Shown here: positions 35,793 to 43,969 of the stretch, piece by piece
Layout: each line of letters begins with the position of its first letter
Position numbering within the stretch: position 1 is the stretch's first letter
Assembly: GCA_910575105.1 (NCBI GenBank)
Contig: CAJTDK010000013.1
Span: 1 to 64,000, forward strand
Source of the DNA: Lachnospiraceae bacterium
GTDB lineage: Bacteria; Bacillota; Clostridia; Lachnospirales; Lachnospiraceae
Length of the DNA stretch: 64,000 nt
Direction of reading: 5' to 3'
The notes under the pieces: generated by a model
Seen by the model: the letters and a program-made list of their open reading frames with translations, nothing else
Database searches by the model: none
Told to the model about the DNA's origin: nothing
Translations under genes and position numbers: made by a program

Positions 35793-36770
35793 ATGGACGC
35801 AAGAGAAGAATTTAAAAAATTAGTGCAGATTCCTGAGTTTGAAGACAGTGTGAAAGAGAAAGAATTATTAATGACAGATAAGATGTCAGTGCTGCAGATC
35901 AATGTAGGAAGGCTTTGCAACCTTGCCTGTAAGCACTGCCATATGGAGGCAGGGCCGAACCGCACGGAAGTGATGGGAGAAGATGTGCTGAAGGACTGCC
36001 TTAAGCTTTATCAGCAATGGGGCTTTGATACGATCGACATCACCGGAGGCGCGCCGGAGATGAATCCGCATTTCCGCTGGTTTGTAGAAGAGGCAGTGAA
36101 AGTGTGCAGCAAGGTGATGGTCCGCAGCAACCTGACGGTCATGCTGGAGGACGGATACGAAGATCTGCCCGAATTTTATGCGGCAAATAAAGTGACGGTG
36201 ATCTGCTCGCTTCCCCACTACAAGGCAAGGAATTCCAATAAGCAGCGCGGGGAAGGTACATTTGAAAAATCCATCCAGGTGCTGAAAAAGCTGAACGAGC
36301 TTGGATACGGCCAGGATCCGGAGCTGACCCTTAATATGGTATTTAACCCGGGAGGTGCGTTCTTCCCGCCGGAGCAGGCGGCGATGGAAAAGGAGTATAA
36401 AGAGCATCTGGGAAGTGAGTACGGCATCGTGTTCAACAATCTGTTTACGATCACCAACAATCCGATCGGCAGATTCGGCAATTTCCTGGCCCGGACCGGC
36501 AATATGGAAGGATATCTCACCAAGCTTTATGACGCCTTCAATCCAGGGGCAGTGGCAGGCATGATGTGCAGAAGCCAGCTGTCTGTAGGCTGGGACGGGC
36601 AGGTTTACGACTGTGACTTTAACCAGGCTGTGGATATGCCGGCAGAAGGTGGGGCGAAGATTGAAGATCTGGTCAAAAGGCCATATGAAAAGAGGAAGAT
36701 CTGCTTTGACAAGCACTGCTATGCATGTACGGCAGGGCAGGGGTCGAGCTGCGGCGGAAGCACAGCGTAA
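35793..36770 (+). CDS. arsS: ArsS-type radical SAM enzyme
   Basis: 325 residues. The radical SAM cluster motif is CNLACKHCHMEAGP (Cys42, Cys46, Cys49), with TGGAPEMNP (GGE-like SAM-binding strand) and the C-terminal Cys-rich motif CYACTAGQGSSCGG that defines the radical SAM/selenodomain family. In the family, ArsS joins 5'-deoxyadenosyl to trivalent methylated arsenic to make arsenosugar precursors. All Cys positions here are TGC/TGT, so no selenocysteine is encoded. No ArsM methyltransferase lies nearby, so the substrate in this organism may not be arsenic. Confidence 0.85.
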   Translation: MDAREEFKKLVQIPEFEDSVKEKELLMTDKMSVLQINVGRLCNLACKHCHMEAGPNRTEVMGEDVLKDCLKLYQQWGFDTIDITGGAPEMNPHFRWFVEEAVKVCSKVMVRSNLTVMLEDGYEDLPEFYAANKVTVICSLPHYKARNSNKQRGEGTFEKSIQVLKKLNELGYGQDPELTLNMVFNPGGAFFPPEQAAMEKEYKEHLGSEYGIVFNNLFTITNNPIGRFGNFLARTGNMEGYLTKLYDAFNPGAVAGMMCRSQLSVGWDGQVYDCDFNQAVDMPAEGGAKIEDLVKRPYEKRKICFDKHCYACTAGQGSSCGGSTA

Positions 36771-36882
36771 CAGTGAATCCGGCCTTTTGTTTTAGCAAAT
36801 ACTTAACCGGCTTAAATATATCGCGGGGCCAAAGGTTCCTTGGCCCTGTCAGCATACAAGATGAAAGATAGGGAGAGAGGAA

Positions 36883-37326
36883 ATGGATACGAAACAGATT
36901 GCAGAAGAATTTATCAAGGGCTATGACTGCTCGCAGGTAGTTTTGAGACATTTTGCAAATAAACTTGGAATTACGGCAGACGAGGCAAACCGTGTGGCGG
37001 CCTGCTTTGGCGGCGGTATGATGCTTGGGTCTGTGTGCGGGGCGTATACAGGAGCTTTGATGGCAATCGGCTTAAAGTACGGGCACAGTGATCCTGACGG
37101 CCTTTTGCAGCAGAAGGATATAATGATGGCAAAGACCGCTCAGTTTAAGGAGAAATTTGTAGAAAAATTCGGCACGGTAGAGTGTAAGGAGCTGATCGGC
37201 TATGATGTGTCTACGCCCGAGGGGCTTAAAGACGCCCTGGACAGCGGAAAGCTGCTGGAATATTGTCCGGGGCTTGTCGATCAGGTAATCGGGATGGCGC
37301 AGGAGGTTCTTGACGGGGAAGCGTAG
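36883..37326 (+). CDS. C_GCAxxG_C_C family redox protein
   Basis: 147 residues; GGGAGAGAGG precedes ATG 36883. The family signature is present: Cys17-type YDCSQ near the start, ACFGGGMMLGSVCGAYTGALMAIGL in the middle, then Cys in VECKELIGYD and YCPGLVDQV. Such proteins are predicted to be redox-active, often with metal or Fe-S ligands, and are frequently encoded near selenium or radical SAM genes. No signal peptide. It follows arsS by 112 bases and probably acts in the same pathway. Confidence 0.8.
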   Translation: MDTKQIAEEFIKGYDCSQVVLRHFANKLGITADEANRVAACFGGGMMLGSVCGAYTGALMAIGLKYGHSDPDGLLQQKDIMMAKTAQFKEKFVEKFGTVECKELIGYDVSTPEGLKDALDSGKLLEYCPGLVDQVIGMAQEVLDGEA

Positions 37327-37369
37327 CGCTTCAACAGGTTAGGACAAAAGGGCGGGATGGACGGTTTAT

Positions 37370-38515
37370 ATGGTGAAAGTGTCAATTATTATACCAGTAT
37401 ACAATGTAGAACGGTATCTTGAAGAATGTATGGAAAGCGTCCTTGGACAGACGCTTAAGGAGATAGAGATTATTTGTGTCAACGACGGCTCCAGTGACGG
37501 TTCGCCCGGCATACTCAAGGAATATGCGCGGCGGGATAAGCGGGTGATCCTGATCGATCAGGAGAACTGGGGATACGGCTATGCCATGAACCGGGGAATC
37601 GAACGTGCGTCAGGGGAATATATCGGGATCGTTGAGCCGGATGATTATGTGTCCCTGAGCATGTATGAGGAGTTGTACCAGAAAGCAAAAGAATACAGCC
37701 TGGATCTGGTAAAGGCGGATTTTTACCGCTTTAAGCGGGACCGCAGCGGGAGCATGCAGCTTTATTATAATCATCTTTCCCCGGATATCCGGGATTATCA
37801 CAAGGTATTTAATTCCAGTACAGACCCAGATACGCTCCGGTATATCATGAATACCTGGAGCGGAATCTACAGGCGGGAATTTATCGTGCAGAACCATATC
37901 CGGCACAATGAGACTCCCGGAGCGTCTTTTCAGGACAACGGATTTTTCTTCCAGACCTTCATCTATGCCAGGCGGGGGATGATTCTTGACCGGCCTTATT
38001 ACATGAACCGGAGGGATAACCCGGATTCCTCCATCAACAGCCCGGAAAAAGTGTACTGCATCAATGTGGAATATGATTATATCCGGAAGCTTCTGCTTAA
38101 GGATTCTGAGATCTGGGAGCGGTTCAAATATATGTACTGGTTTAAAAAATACCACAATTATATGGGAACCTTGCGGCGGATAAAGGAAGAATATAAGCGG
38201 GAGTATCTCCTGCGCTTCAGTGAAGAGCTTAAGCGGGGTATGGCGCTCGGGGAGCTGGATAAGCATTTATTTTCCAAGGCTTCCTGGAGGAATATCCAAA
38301 GCATTACCGCAGCCCCCGAGCAGTATTATCTTACGAGAGTCTATCCGGAGACAATGAACCGAAAGGTATTTGAAGAGATGGAGGCGCTGGCGGTACAGAA
38401 CCAGAAGCTTAAAGACGAGATCGCAAGTATCCGCCGGTCTAAGACCTTCCGTATAGGTAAACTGTTTACGTCCGTTCCGGGGAAAATGTTAAGGCTGATG
38501 GGCAGGAGGAGATGA
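37370..38515 (+). CDS. GT2 glycosyltransferase
   Basis: 381 residues. GT-A fold: VSIIIPVYNVERYL, VNDGSSDGS, then YIGIVEPDDYVS, where the usual DSDD metal motif is EPDD, a common variant in this branch. A C-terminal helical part ends in RSKTFRIGKLFTSVPGKMLR, the same type of basic tail as in other transferases of this region. First of three GT2 genes that overlap or abut; transfers an unknown sugar in the cytoplasm. Confidence 0.85.
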   Translation: MVKVSIIIPVYNVERYLEECMESVLGQTLKEIEIICVNDGSSDGSPGILKEYARRDKRVILIDQENWGYGYAMNRGIERASGEYIGIVEPDDYVSLSMYEELYQKAKEYSLDLVKADFYRFKRDRSGSMQLYYNHLSPDIRDYHKVFNSSTDPDTLRYIMNTWSGIYRREFIVQNHIRHNETPGASFQDNGFFFQTFIYARRGMILDRPYYMNRRDNPDSSINSPEKVYCINVEYDYIRKLLLKDSEIWERFKYMYWFKKYHNYMGTLRRIKEEYKREYLLRFSEELKRGMALGELDKHLFSKASWRNIQSITAAPEQYYLTRVYPETMNRKVFEEMEALAVQNQKLKDEIASIRRSKTFRIGKLFTSVPGKMLRLMGRRR

Positions 38516-38516
38516 G

Positions 38517-39497
38517 ATGGCAGCTTGCAAGGTATCGGTGATCATCCCGGTCTATCAGGCCCAGAGATATCTGCGCCAGTGTCTTGACAGTGTCACTGGG
38601 CAGACGCTTAAGGAGATAGAGATCATCTGTGTGGATGACGGCTCTGTCGATGATTCGGCGCGGATCCTTGAGGAATATGCGGCCAGAGACGATAGGATCC
38701 GGGTTATCTCCCAGGAGAACGCGGGAGCCGGGGCGGCAAGAAACAGAGGGCTTTCAGAGGCTTCCGGGGAATATCTGTCCTTTCTGGATGCCGATGATTT
38801 TTTTGAGCCGGATATGCTTATGCGGGCGTATGAAAAAGCCAGGATAAGTGCGGCGCAGATCGTGGTGTACGGCGCCGACCGTTACAGGGACGATACGGGA
38901 AGCTTCCAGAAGATGTCCTGGTCGCTCCGTAAGAATGCCCTGCCCCCGTACCGTCCCATGGATTGCCGCACGTTTACGGATAATGTATTCAAGGTGTTCG
39001 TCGGATGGGCGTGGGATAAGCTTTTTGAGCGGGAATTTATCTTGAGGCACGGGCTTTTGTTTCAGGAGCAGCGGACGTCCAACGATCTGCTGTTCGTGTT
39101 CATGGCCATCGTTCTGGCAGAGCGGATCGAGACAGTGGATGAAGTTCTTGCCCATCAAAGGTGCCAGAACCCGGATTCACTTTCCAGTACAAGGGAGAAG
39201 TCCTGGCAGTGCTTTTACGAAGCGCTGCGGGCGCTTAAGGAGCGTCTGGAGCACTTCGGGAGATACCGGGAGCTTGAGCAGGACTATGTTAATTATGCCC
39301 TTCATTTTTCCCTGTGGAACCTGCATACGATACAGGGGGAGAAAAAGCGGGAGCTTTATCAGAGATTAAGGAAAAAGTGGTTTAAGGATCTTGGAATTGC
39401 GGGGCGTCGGAAAAGTTATTTTTACGATCTGGGAGAATACCGGCAATACGTGAAAATCATGAGGACAAGCTGGAGAAGATATGAAAAAAGCGAGTAA
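38517..39497 (+). CDS. GT2 glycosyltransferase
   Basis: 326 residues; AGGAGGAG ahead of ATG 38517, one base after the previous stop. GT-A motifs VSVIIPVYQAQRYL, VDDGSVDDS and FLDADDFFE are intact. Its sequence is close to domain 1 of the tandem GT2 at 28518. No membrane segment or coiled-coil tail. The 3' end overlaps the next gene by 17 bases. Confidence 0.85.
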   Translation: MAACKVSVIIPVYQAQRYLRQCLDSVTGQTLKEIEIICVDDGSVDDSARILEEYAARDDRIRVISQENAGAGAARNRGLSEASGEYLSFLDADDFFEPDMLMRAYEKARISAAQIVVYGADRYRDDTGSFQKMSWSLRKNALPPYRPMDCRTFTDNVFKVFVGWAWDKLFEREFILRHGLLFQEQRTSNDLLFVFMAIVLAERIETVDEVLAHQRCQNPDSLSSTREKSWQCFYEALRALKERLEHFGRYRELEQDYVNYALHFSLWNLHTIQGEKKRELYQRLRKKWFKDLGIAGRRKSYFYDLGEYRQYVKIMRTSWRRYEKSE

Positions 39498-40644
39498 TAA
39501 AACAGCGAATAATAAAACAGGAAGAAGATCAGGAGATAAGCCGTTGGTATCAGTGATCGTGCCGGTATATAACGGGGAAAAGTATTTGAAAGAGATGCTG
39601 GATTCTGTCCGGGGACAGACTCTTAAGGAGTTGGAGGTGCTCTGTATCAATGACGGTTCAGAAGACCGTTCAGGAGATATCATACAGGATATAGCGAAAA
39701 GAGACCGGAGAGTCAGGTATCTTGAGCAGGAGCATGCGGATGCGGGGGCGGCAAGAAACCGGGCGCTTAAGATGGCGCAGGGCAAATATGTGGTGTTCTG
39801 GGATGCCGACGACAGATTTGACCGGTATGCGCTGGAGAGGATGTGCCGGAAGATGGAGAGGCGCAGGGCGGACGTCTGTGTGTGCGGCGTCTGTGAATTT
39901 ACGGATACGGGAAAGGTATATGAGGCGGAGGGGTATCTGAGGATGGATATGCTGCCGGATAAAGACCCGTTCAATAAATTCGATATCCGGGAGCGCCTGT
40001 TCTGGTTCGGCTCTAATGTTCTGTGGAATAAAATGTTCCGCAGGCAGTTTATTCTGAAAGAGAAGCTGCAGTTTCAGAGCATTCCTCAGGCAAATGACAC
40101 GGCGTTTGTCATGCTTGCCATGTATCTGGCTTCTGCGATTACCTGTGTGGATAAGAAGCTGGTATATTATCGGACCAATAATGCCGACAGCCTTACCGGC
40201 AGATCCTCGCAGACGGCATTCTGCCCGTACCAGTCTTTTTTGTATACCTTCGGGAAGCTGAGAGAATATCCGAACTTCGGGAAGTTTAAAGGCAGCTTTT
40301 GCAGTAAGGCGGCCAGAGGCATATTCCGGGGGATGAATAACCAGACCTCTTTTGACGCGTATGCGCAATTATATGATTTTCTGAAGCGAGAAGGTCTTGC
40401 TGCTCTGGAACTTGATGAGTGCCGGGCGGAGGATATGGAGGAGAAGTGGATCTATGAGGATCTGGAGCGGATGAAGACATTTTCCGCGGGAGATTTTCTT
40501 CTCTATAAGACCAATGAAAGAAGAATGGACAGGGATCAGCTTAAGCATACCCTTCGGAGAGTGAGGAAAAAGCTGGCGGTGCTGCTGGCAGTGAATGAGC
40601 GGCTGAAGCAGATAAAACGATTGGCCGGGAGAAGGATGAATTAA
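39481..40644 (+). CDS. GT2 glycosyltransferase
   Basis: 387 residues, starting inside the previous gene, so translation is coupled. After a Lys/Asn-rich start it has VSVIVPVYNGEKYL, INDGSEDRS and FWDADDRFD. A basic C-terminal helix follows. It is the last gene before a strong terminator and closes the ArsS-region gene run. Confidence 0.85.
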   Translation: MKKASNKTANNKTGRRSGDKPLVSVIVPVYNGEKYLKEMLDSVRGQTLKELEVLCINDGSEDRSGDIIQDIAKRDRRVRYLEQEHADAGAARNRALKMAQGKYVVFWDADDRFDRYALERMCRKMERRRADVCVCGVCEFTDTGKVYEAEGYLRMDMLPDKDPFNKFDIRERLFWFGSNVLWNKMFRRQFILKEKLQFQSIPQANDTAFVMLAMYLASAITCVDKKLVYYRTNNADSLTGRSSQTAFCPYQSFLYTFGKLREYPNFGKFKGSFCSKAARGIFRGMNNQTSFDAYAQLYDFLKREGLAALELDECRAEDMEEKWIYEDLERMKTFSAGDFLLYKTNERRMDRDQLKHTLRRVRKKLAVLLAVNERLKQIKRLAGRRMN

Positions 40645-40667
40645 AGCTTTCGCTGAGAACTTAAGAT

Positions 40668-40709
40668 AAAAAAAGTATCAGGCCGGGGAAACCAGCCTGA
40701 TACTTTTTT
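40668..40709. terminator. Bidirectional terminator between the GT2 genes and argG
   Basis: AAAAAAAGTATCAGGC pairs with GCCTGATACTTTTTT around a CGGGGAAACCA loop. A tracts and T tracts on the two sides make it work in both directions for these converging genes. Confidence 0.9.
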
Positions 40710-40796
40710 GAGGATATCCATAAACGGTTCAGTTATCTTCTCAGTTATATCACTTTACTATACTATACTTTAGGAGTTGTCTGTTTTACTTATGGT

Positions 40797-42020
40797 TTAG
40801 TTATCCTTCGCCGCTTCCTGCATCTTCATCGCGCGGACCTTGAGCGGCAGTCCGAACAGATTGATAAATCCGTCCGCGTCGTGATGGTCGTAAAGGTCTC
40901 CGGTAGTAAAGCTTGCCAGCGACTCACTGTACAGGGAATACGGAGAGGCGGTTCCTGCCTTGATGATATTGCCTTTATACAGCTTGAATTTCACTTCACC
41001 GGTCACATACTCCTGGGTGCTCTCGATAAATGCCTGTACAGCCTCGCGAAGCGGTGTGAACCATTTGCCTTCGTACAGGATCTGGGAAAGCTTGTTGCCC
41101 ATCTCTTCCTTCACTTCATATGTAGCACGGTCCAGGACAAGCTCTTCTAACTGCTGGTGCGCCTCGTAGAGGATCGTTCCGCCGGGCGTTTCGTAGATGC
41201 CGCGGGACTTCATGCCGACTACACGGTTTTCCACGATATCACAGATACCTACGCCGTGCTTCCCGCCCAGCTCATTCAGCTTGCGGATGATATCGGATAC
41301 CTTCATCTCTTCGCCGTTGATGCTCTTAGGTACGCCCTTTTCAAATGTCATAGTCACATATTCTGCTTCGTCGGGAGCCTTCTCCGGGGAAACGCTCATG
41401 ACAAGCAGGTGGTCATAGTTCGGCTCCAGGGACGGATCCTCAAGCTCAAGCCCTTCGTGGCTGATGTGCCAGAGATTGCGGTCGCGGCTGTAGCTGTGGC
41501 TGGCATCGAAAGGGAGGTTGATGCCGTGGGCCTTGCAGTATTCGATCTCGTCCTCACGGGACTGCATAGTCCATACGTCAGTCATACGCCACGGAGCGAT
41601 GATCTTGATGTCCGGAGCCAGCGCCTTGATGCCAAGCTCAAAACGGATCTGGTCGTTGCCCTTGCCGGTAGCGCCGTGGCAGATGGCCGTAGCGCCTTCC
41701 TTCCTTGCGATATCTACAAGGCATTTGGCGATAGCCGGACGCGCCATGGAAGTTCCGAGCAGGTATTTGTTCTCATAGATCGCGTGGCCCTGGATACAGG
41801 GTACGATATAGTTGTCACAGAAATCATCTACCACATCTTCAATGTATAATTTGGATGCGCCGGAGAGCTTCGCGCGCTCTTCAAGTCCTTCAAGCTCCTC
41901 GCCCTGGCCGCAGTCAACGCAGCAGCAGATGACCTCATAATCAAAATTCTCCTTTAACCACGGGATGATGGCTGTAGTATCAAGCCCGCCGGAATATGCT
42001 AATACAACTTTTTCTTTCAT
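40797..42020 (-). CDS. argG: Argininosuccinate synthase
   Basis: 407 residues; GGAGG is nine bases from ATG 42020, better than the TTG at 42026. The ATP-binding P-loop is AYSGGLDTTAI near the start; GHGATGKGNDQ-type and citrulline/aspartate-binding segments (ICHGATGKGNDQIRFELG, LPFDASHSYSRDRNLWHISHEG) follow. It joins citrulline and aspartate to form argininosuccinate, the step before arginine. argH is not in the window. Its promoter carries a palindrome like that of argC. Confidence 0.95.
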   Translation of the reverse strand: MKEKVVLAYSGGLDTTAIIPWLKENFDYEVICCCVDCGQGEELEGLEERAKLSGASKLYIEDVVDDFCDNYIVPCIQGHAIYENKYLLGTSMARPAIAKCLVDIARKEGATAICHGATGKGNDQIRFELGIKALAPDIKIIAPWRMTDVWTMQSREDEIEYCKAHGINLPFDASHSYSRDRNLWHISHEGLELEDPSLEPNYDHLLVMSVSPEKAPDEAEYVTMTFEKGVPKSINGEEMKVSDIIRKLNELGGKHGVGICDIVENRVVGMKSRGIYETPGGTILYEAHQQLEELVLDRATYEVKEEMGNKLSQILYEGKWFTPLREAVQAFIESTQEYVTGEVKFKLYKGNIIKAGTASPYSLYSESLASFTTGDLYDHHDADGFINLFGLPLKVRAMKMQEAAKDN

Positions 42021-42088
42021 CTTCAATATCCTCCTCAGTAATATATCATTTTATAATCAGAAATGTTATTTTCTTAACCGCAAGGACT

Positions 42089-42117
42089 ACTATACACCAT
42101 ATCTTATAATTATGCAA
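42089..42117 (-). promoter_or_regulatory. argG promoter with ArgR-like box
   Basis: Read on the minus strand: -35 TTGCAT, 17-base spacer, -10 TATAGT. The -35 lies in CTTGCATAATTATAAG, which shares CTTGCATAATTATA with the palindrome over the argC promoter. An ARG-box-like operator is inferred. Confidence 0.6.
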
Positions 42118-42297
42118 GAAAAAAATGAAAAATAATTAAAAATATACGAAATATACAATTGTTATGCATAAAGAAGTGGGTATATATAAGAAATGTATAG
42201 TTGCTGGACTGCTGTAAATGGGGCGGGAGTCGTACGGGCTGCGGATTTCGCATTTTGCATTCCATATTTTATATTTTGCATTTTTTGGAATTTGCGG

Positions 42298-42359
42298 TTG
42301 ACTTATGTAGGAAATCTATATATAATGTAGATAACCGATATATAGATGAACTACATAAG
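42298..42359 (+). promoter_or_regulatory. Consensus promoter inside a 58-bp dyad (probable PadR operator)
   Basis: -35 TTGACT (42298-42303), 17-base spacer, -10 TATAAT (42321-42326). CTTATGTAG (42302-42310) is the exact inverse of CTACATAAG (42351-42359), and ATCTATATAT (42314-42323) of ATATATAGAT (42338-42347); both pairs share the centre 42330.5. The dyad covers the promoter, as a repressor site would. A PadR gene lies 3 kb downstream in the same direction. Confidence 0.65.
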
Positions 42360-42374
42360 AGGGAGGGATACAGG

Positions 42375-43423
42375 ATGAAGATCATAGTCAGGATAGTTAA
42401 AAGCAGCATAAGAAGGTGCCTGCCGTGCTTGATGAGTGTCATACTGGTGTCGGCCGCATTGTTCTTATTTGAAGGGATCAAGGAGATGTTTCTTGGAATC
42501 ATGAGCAAAGCAGAGAGGCTTAGGTCCTCTCTTGGTATATCCGCCCATCTGTATATCTATGTACTGCTGTTTATCGGCATTATCCTGATCCTTTATACGG
42601 TGAATAATTACAGCAGGATCAGGCTGCGGGATTACGGGACGCTTTTGGTGCTTGGCAGCGAGAAGGGCGCCGTTATCCGAATGATGCTCGCAGAGTACGG
42701 GATGATCAGCGCGGTTTCTTATGCGGGGGGGATGTATATGCGGGACGATTTCCCTGTTTGCAGTAAGAGCCGTGATTCTTTCGGAGGGCATCCATATGGT
42801 ACTGGACGGGCAGATGTATCTGTGCGTCGTGTTCAAGACCCTGTTTTACATGCTGGTGGTGTATGGAGCCGCAGTGTTTATGAATATGGTGTATCTGCAG
42901 GGCAGTTCGCTGGCCGCTTTGATGAGCTATGACAAGAAAAAGAGCAGGCTGCTTTCCGCAAAAGCAAGTATGGCCGGTACGTTATTCCAGGGCGGAACTG
43001 ATGCTGCGGGACAGGAAGGAAGATATCATGCCACTGATCTTTTACCTCTGTATGGGTATATTTCTGCTGATCAGCAATATGGCGGTCCTTTCGGTCAGGA
43101 TGTGGACAGAGATTCCGGTGCTCAGCGGCAAATACGGTTTCCTCAGAAAGCTCGGGATGGATGACGGGGATATAAAGAGCAATGTGAAGGGCGAGCTTTC
43201 CGTCTGTATGACGTTTCCCTTCGTGCTGTCATCCGTCATGGGGATATGGGCGCTTATAGGGCTGTTTGGCAGCGGAGGATACAGCCTGGATCTGAGGATT
43301 ATAGCCGTGTTTGCATCGCTGGTTTTTGTGCAGGGAGGCATGGTCGCCGGCATAAAAAATTATGGGTATCGTTTGGTTAAGGACAGGATAGAGGAAGGAA
43401 ACGGGGTGATGGTATGGAACTGA
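42375..43423 (+). pseudogene. FtsX-like ABC permease, two frameshifts
   Basis: From ATG 42375 the frame encodes MKIIVRIVKSSIRR, a first transmembrane helix, a long loop and two more helices, as in BceB/MacB-type permeases. At a G7 tract (42725-42731) the homology moves to the next frame (CGTISLFAVRAVILSEGIHM...), and near GGG 42991-42993 it moves again (AELMLRDRKEDIMPLIFYLCMGIF to the end at 43423). Removing one G at each place restores one ~350-residue permease. The broken reading frame implies a lost transporter, unless the extra Gs are sequencing errors. The ATPase partner follows and is also broken. Confidence 0.75.
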
Positions 43424-43953
43424 ACAGAGCAGAAAAGGTGATCAAAAATTATCCGGATACGGAAGTGCTAAAGGGCATGGACCTGACGGTCAGGGAGGGA
43501 GAGTTTATCGGGATAATGGGTAAGTCCGGGAGCGGGAAGACGACGCTTCTTAAGGTCATGGGGATGATCGAACCGGTGACGGACGGAAAGGTTTTCTATG
43601 AGAAGGATAATGTGGAGAGGATCTCCGGCAGGGAGGCGGCAAGAATTCGGCGGGAGGAGCTGGGATTTATCTTTCAGGAATTTTTCCTGATGGACAGCTT
43701 AACCGTCCTGGAAAATGCGATGTTGCCCCTGCTGATCGGGAAAAAGGCTGATACGGCCGGGAAGGAGAGAGCCAGAGGGTTTATCCGCAAATTTGGCATA
43801 GAAGGGCTTGAGGAGAAGATGCCGTCTGAGCTGTCAGGCGGAGAACGCCAGAGAACTGCCATATGCAGGGCGGATGATCGACCTGTAAGACGGGATAGCA
43901 AGGCGCAGAAAGACAGGATAAAAAGCCTAATAAGACGGGATAGCAAGGCATAG
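43414..43953 (+). pseudogene. ABC transporter ATPase, truncated after the signature motif
   Basis: The N-terminal part is a normal MacB/BceA-type ATPase: LKGMDLTVREGEFIGIMGKSGSGKTTLL (Walker A), Q-loop IFQEFFLMD, signature LSGGERQRTAICRA. There the homology stops: the Walker B, D-loop and H-loop are missing, and the remaining ~25 residues come from a 19-bp direct repeat (43886-43904 and 43931-43949) encoding RRDSKA twice. It cannot hydrolyse ATP. It overlaps the broken permease by 10 bases, so the two formed one exporter operon under the dyad promoter. Confidence 0.8.
43886..43949 (+). repeat. 19-bp direct repeat at the ATPase breakpoint
   Basis: TAAGACGGGATAGCAAGGC occurs at 43886-43904 and 43931-43949, 45 bases apart, exactly where the ATPase homology ends. 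It may be the scar of a deletion or insertion. Confidence 0.7.
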
Positions 43954-43969
43954 AAGGAGGGAGACGGGA

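Noticed and set aside
36700-36770. Selenocysteine in the C-terminal motif of ArsS
   Set aside because: Every Cys in CYACTAGQGSSCGG is TGC or TGT; no in-frame TGA is present.
26861-40644. Capsule or exopolysaccharide cluster
   Set aside because: There are several glycosyltransferases but no flippase, polymerase, priming transferase or Wzz-like gene between 18 and 41 kb.
41157-41849. Long plus-strand open frame inside argG
   Set aside because: It is antisense to an intact, well-conserved gene with no ribosome binding site and no recognisable product.
42200-42297. T-rich repeats (ATTTTGCATT...) upstream of the permease as a CRISPR leader or origin
   Set aside because: Only a short imperfect run of similar words; no array or DnaA boxes follow.
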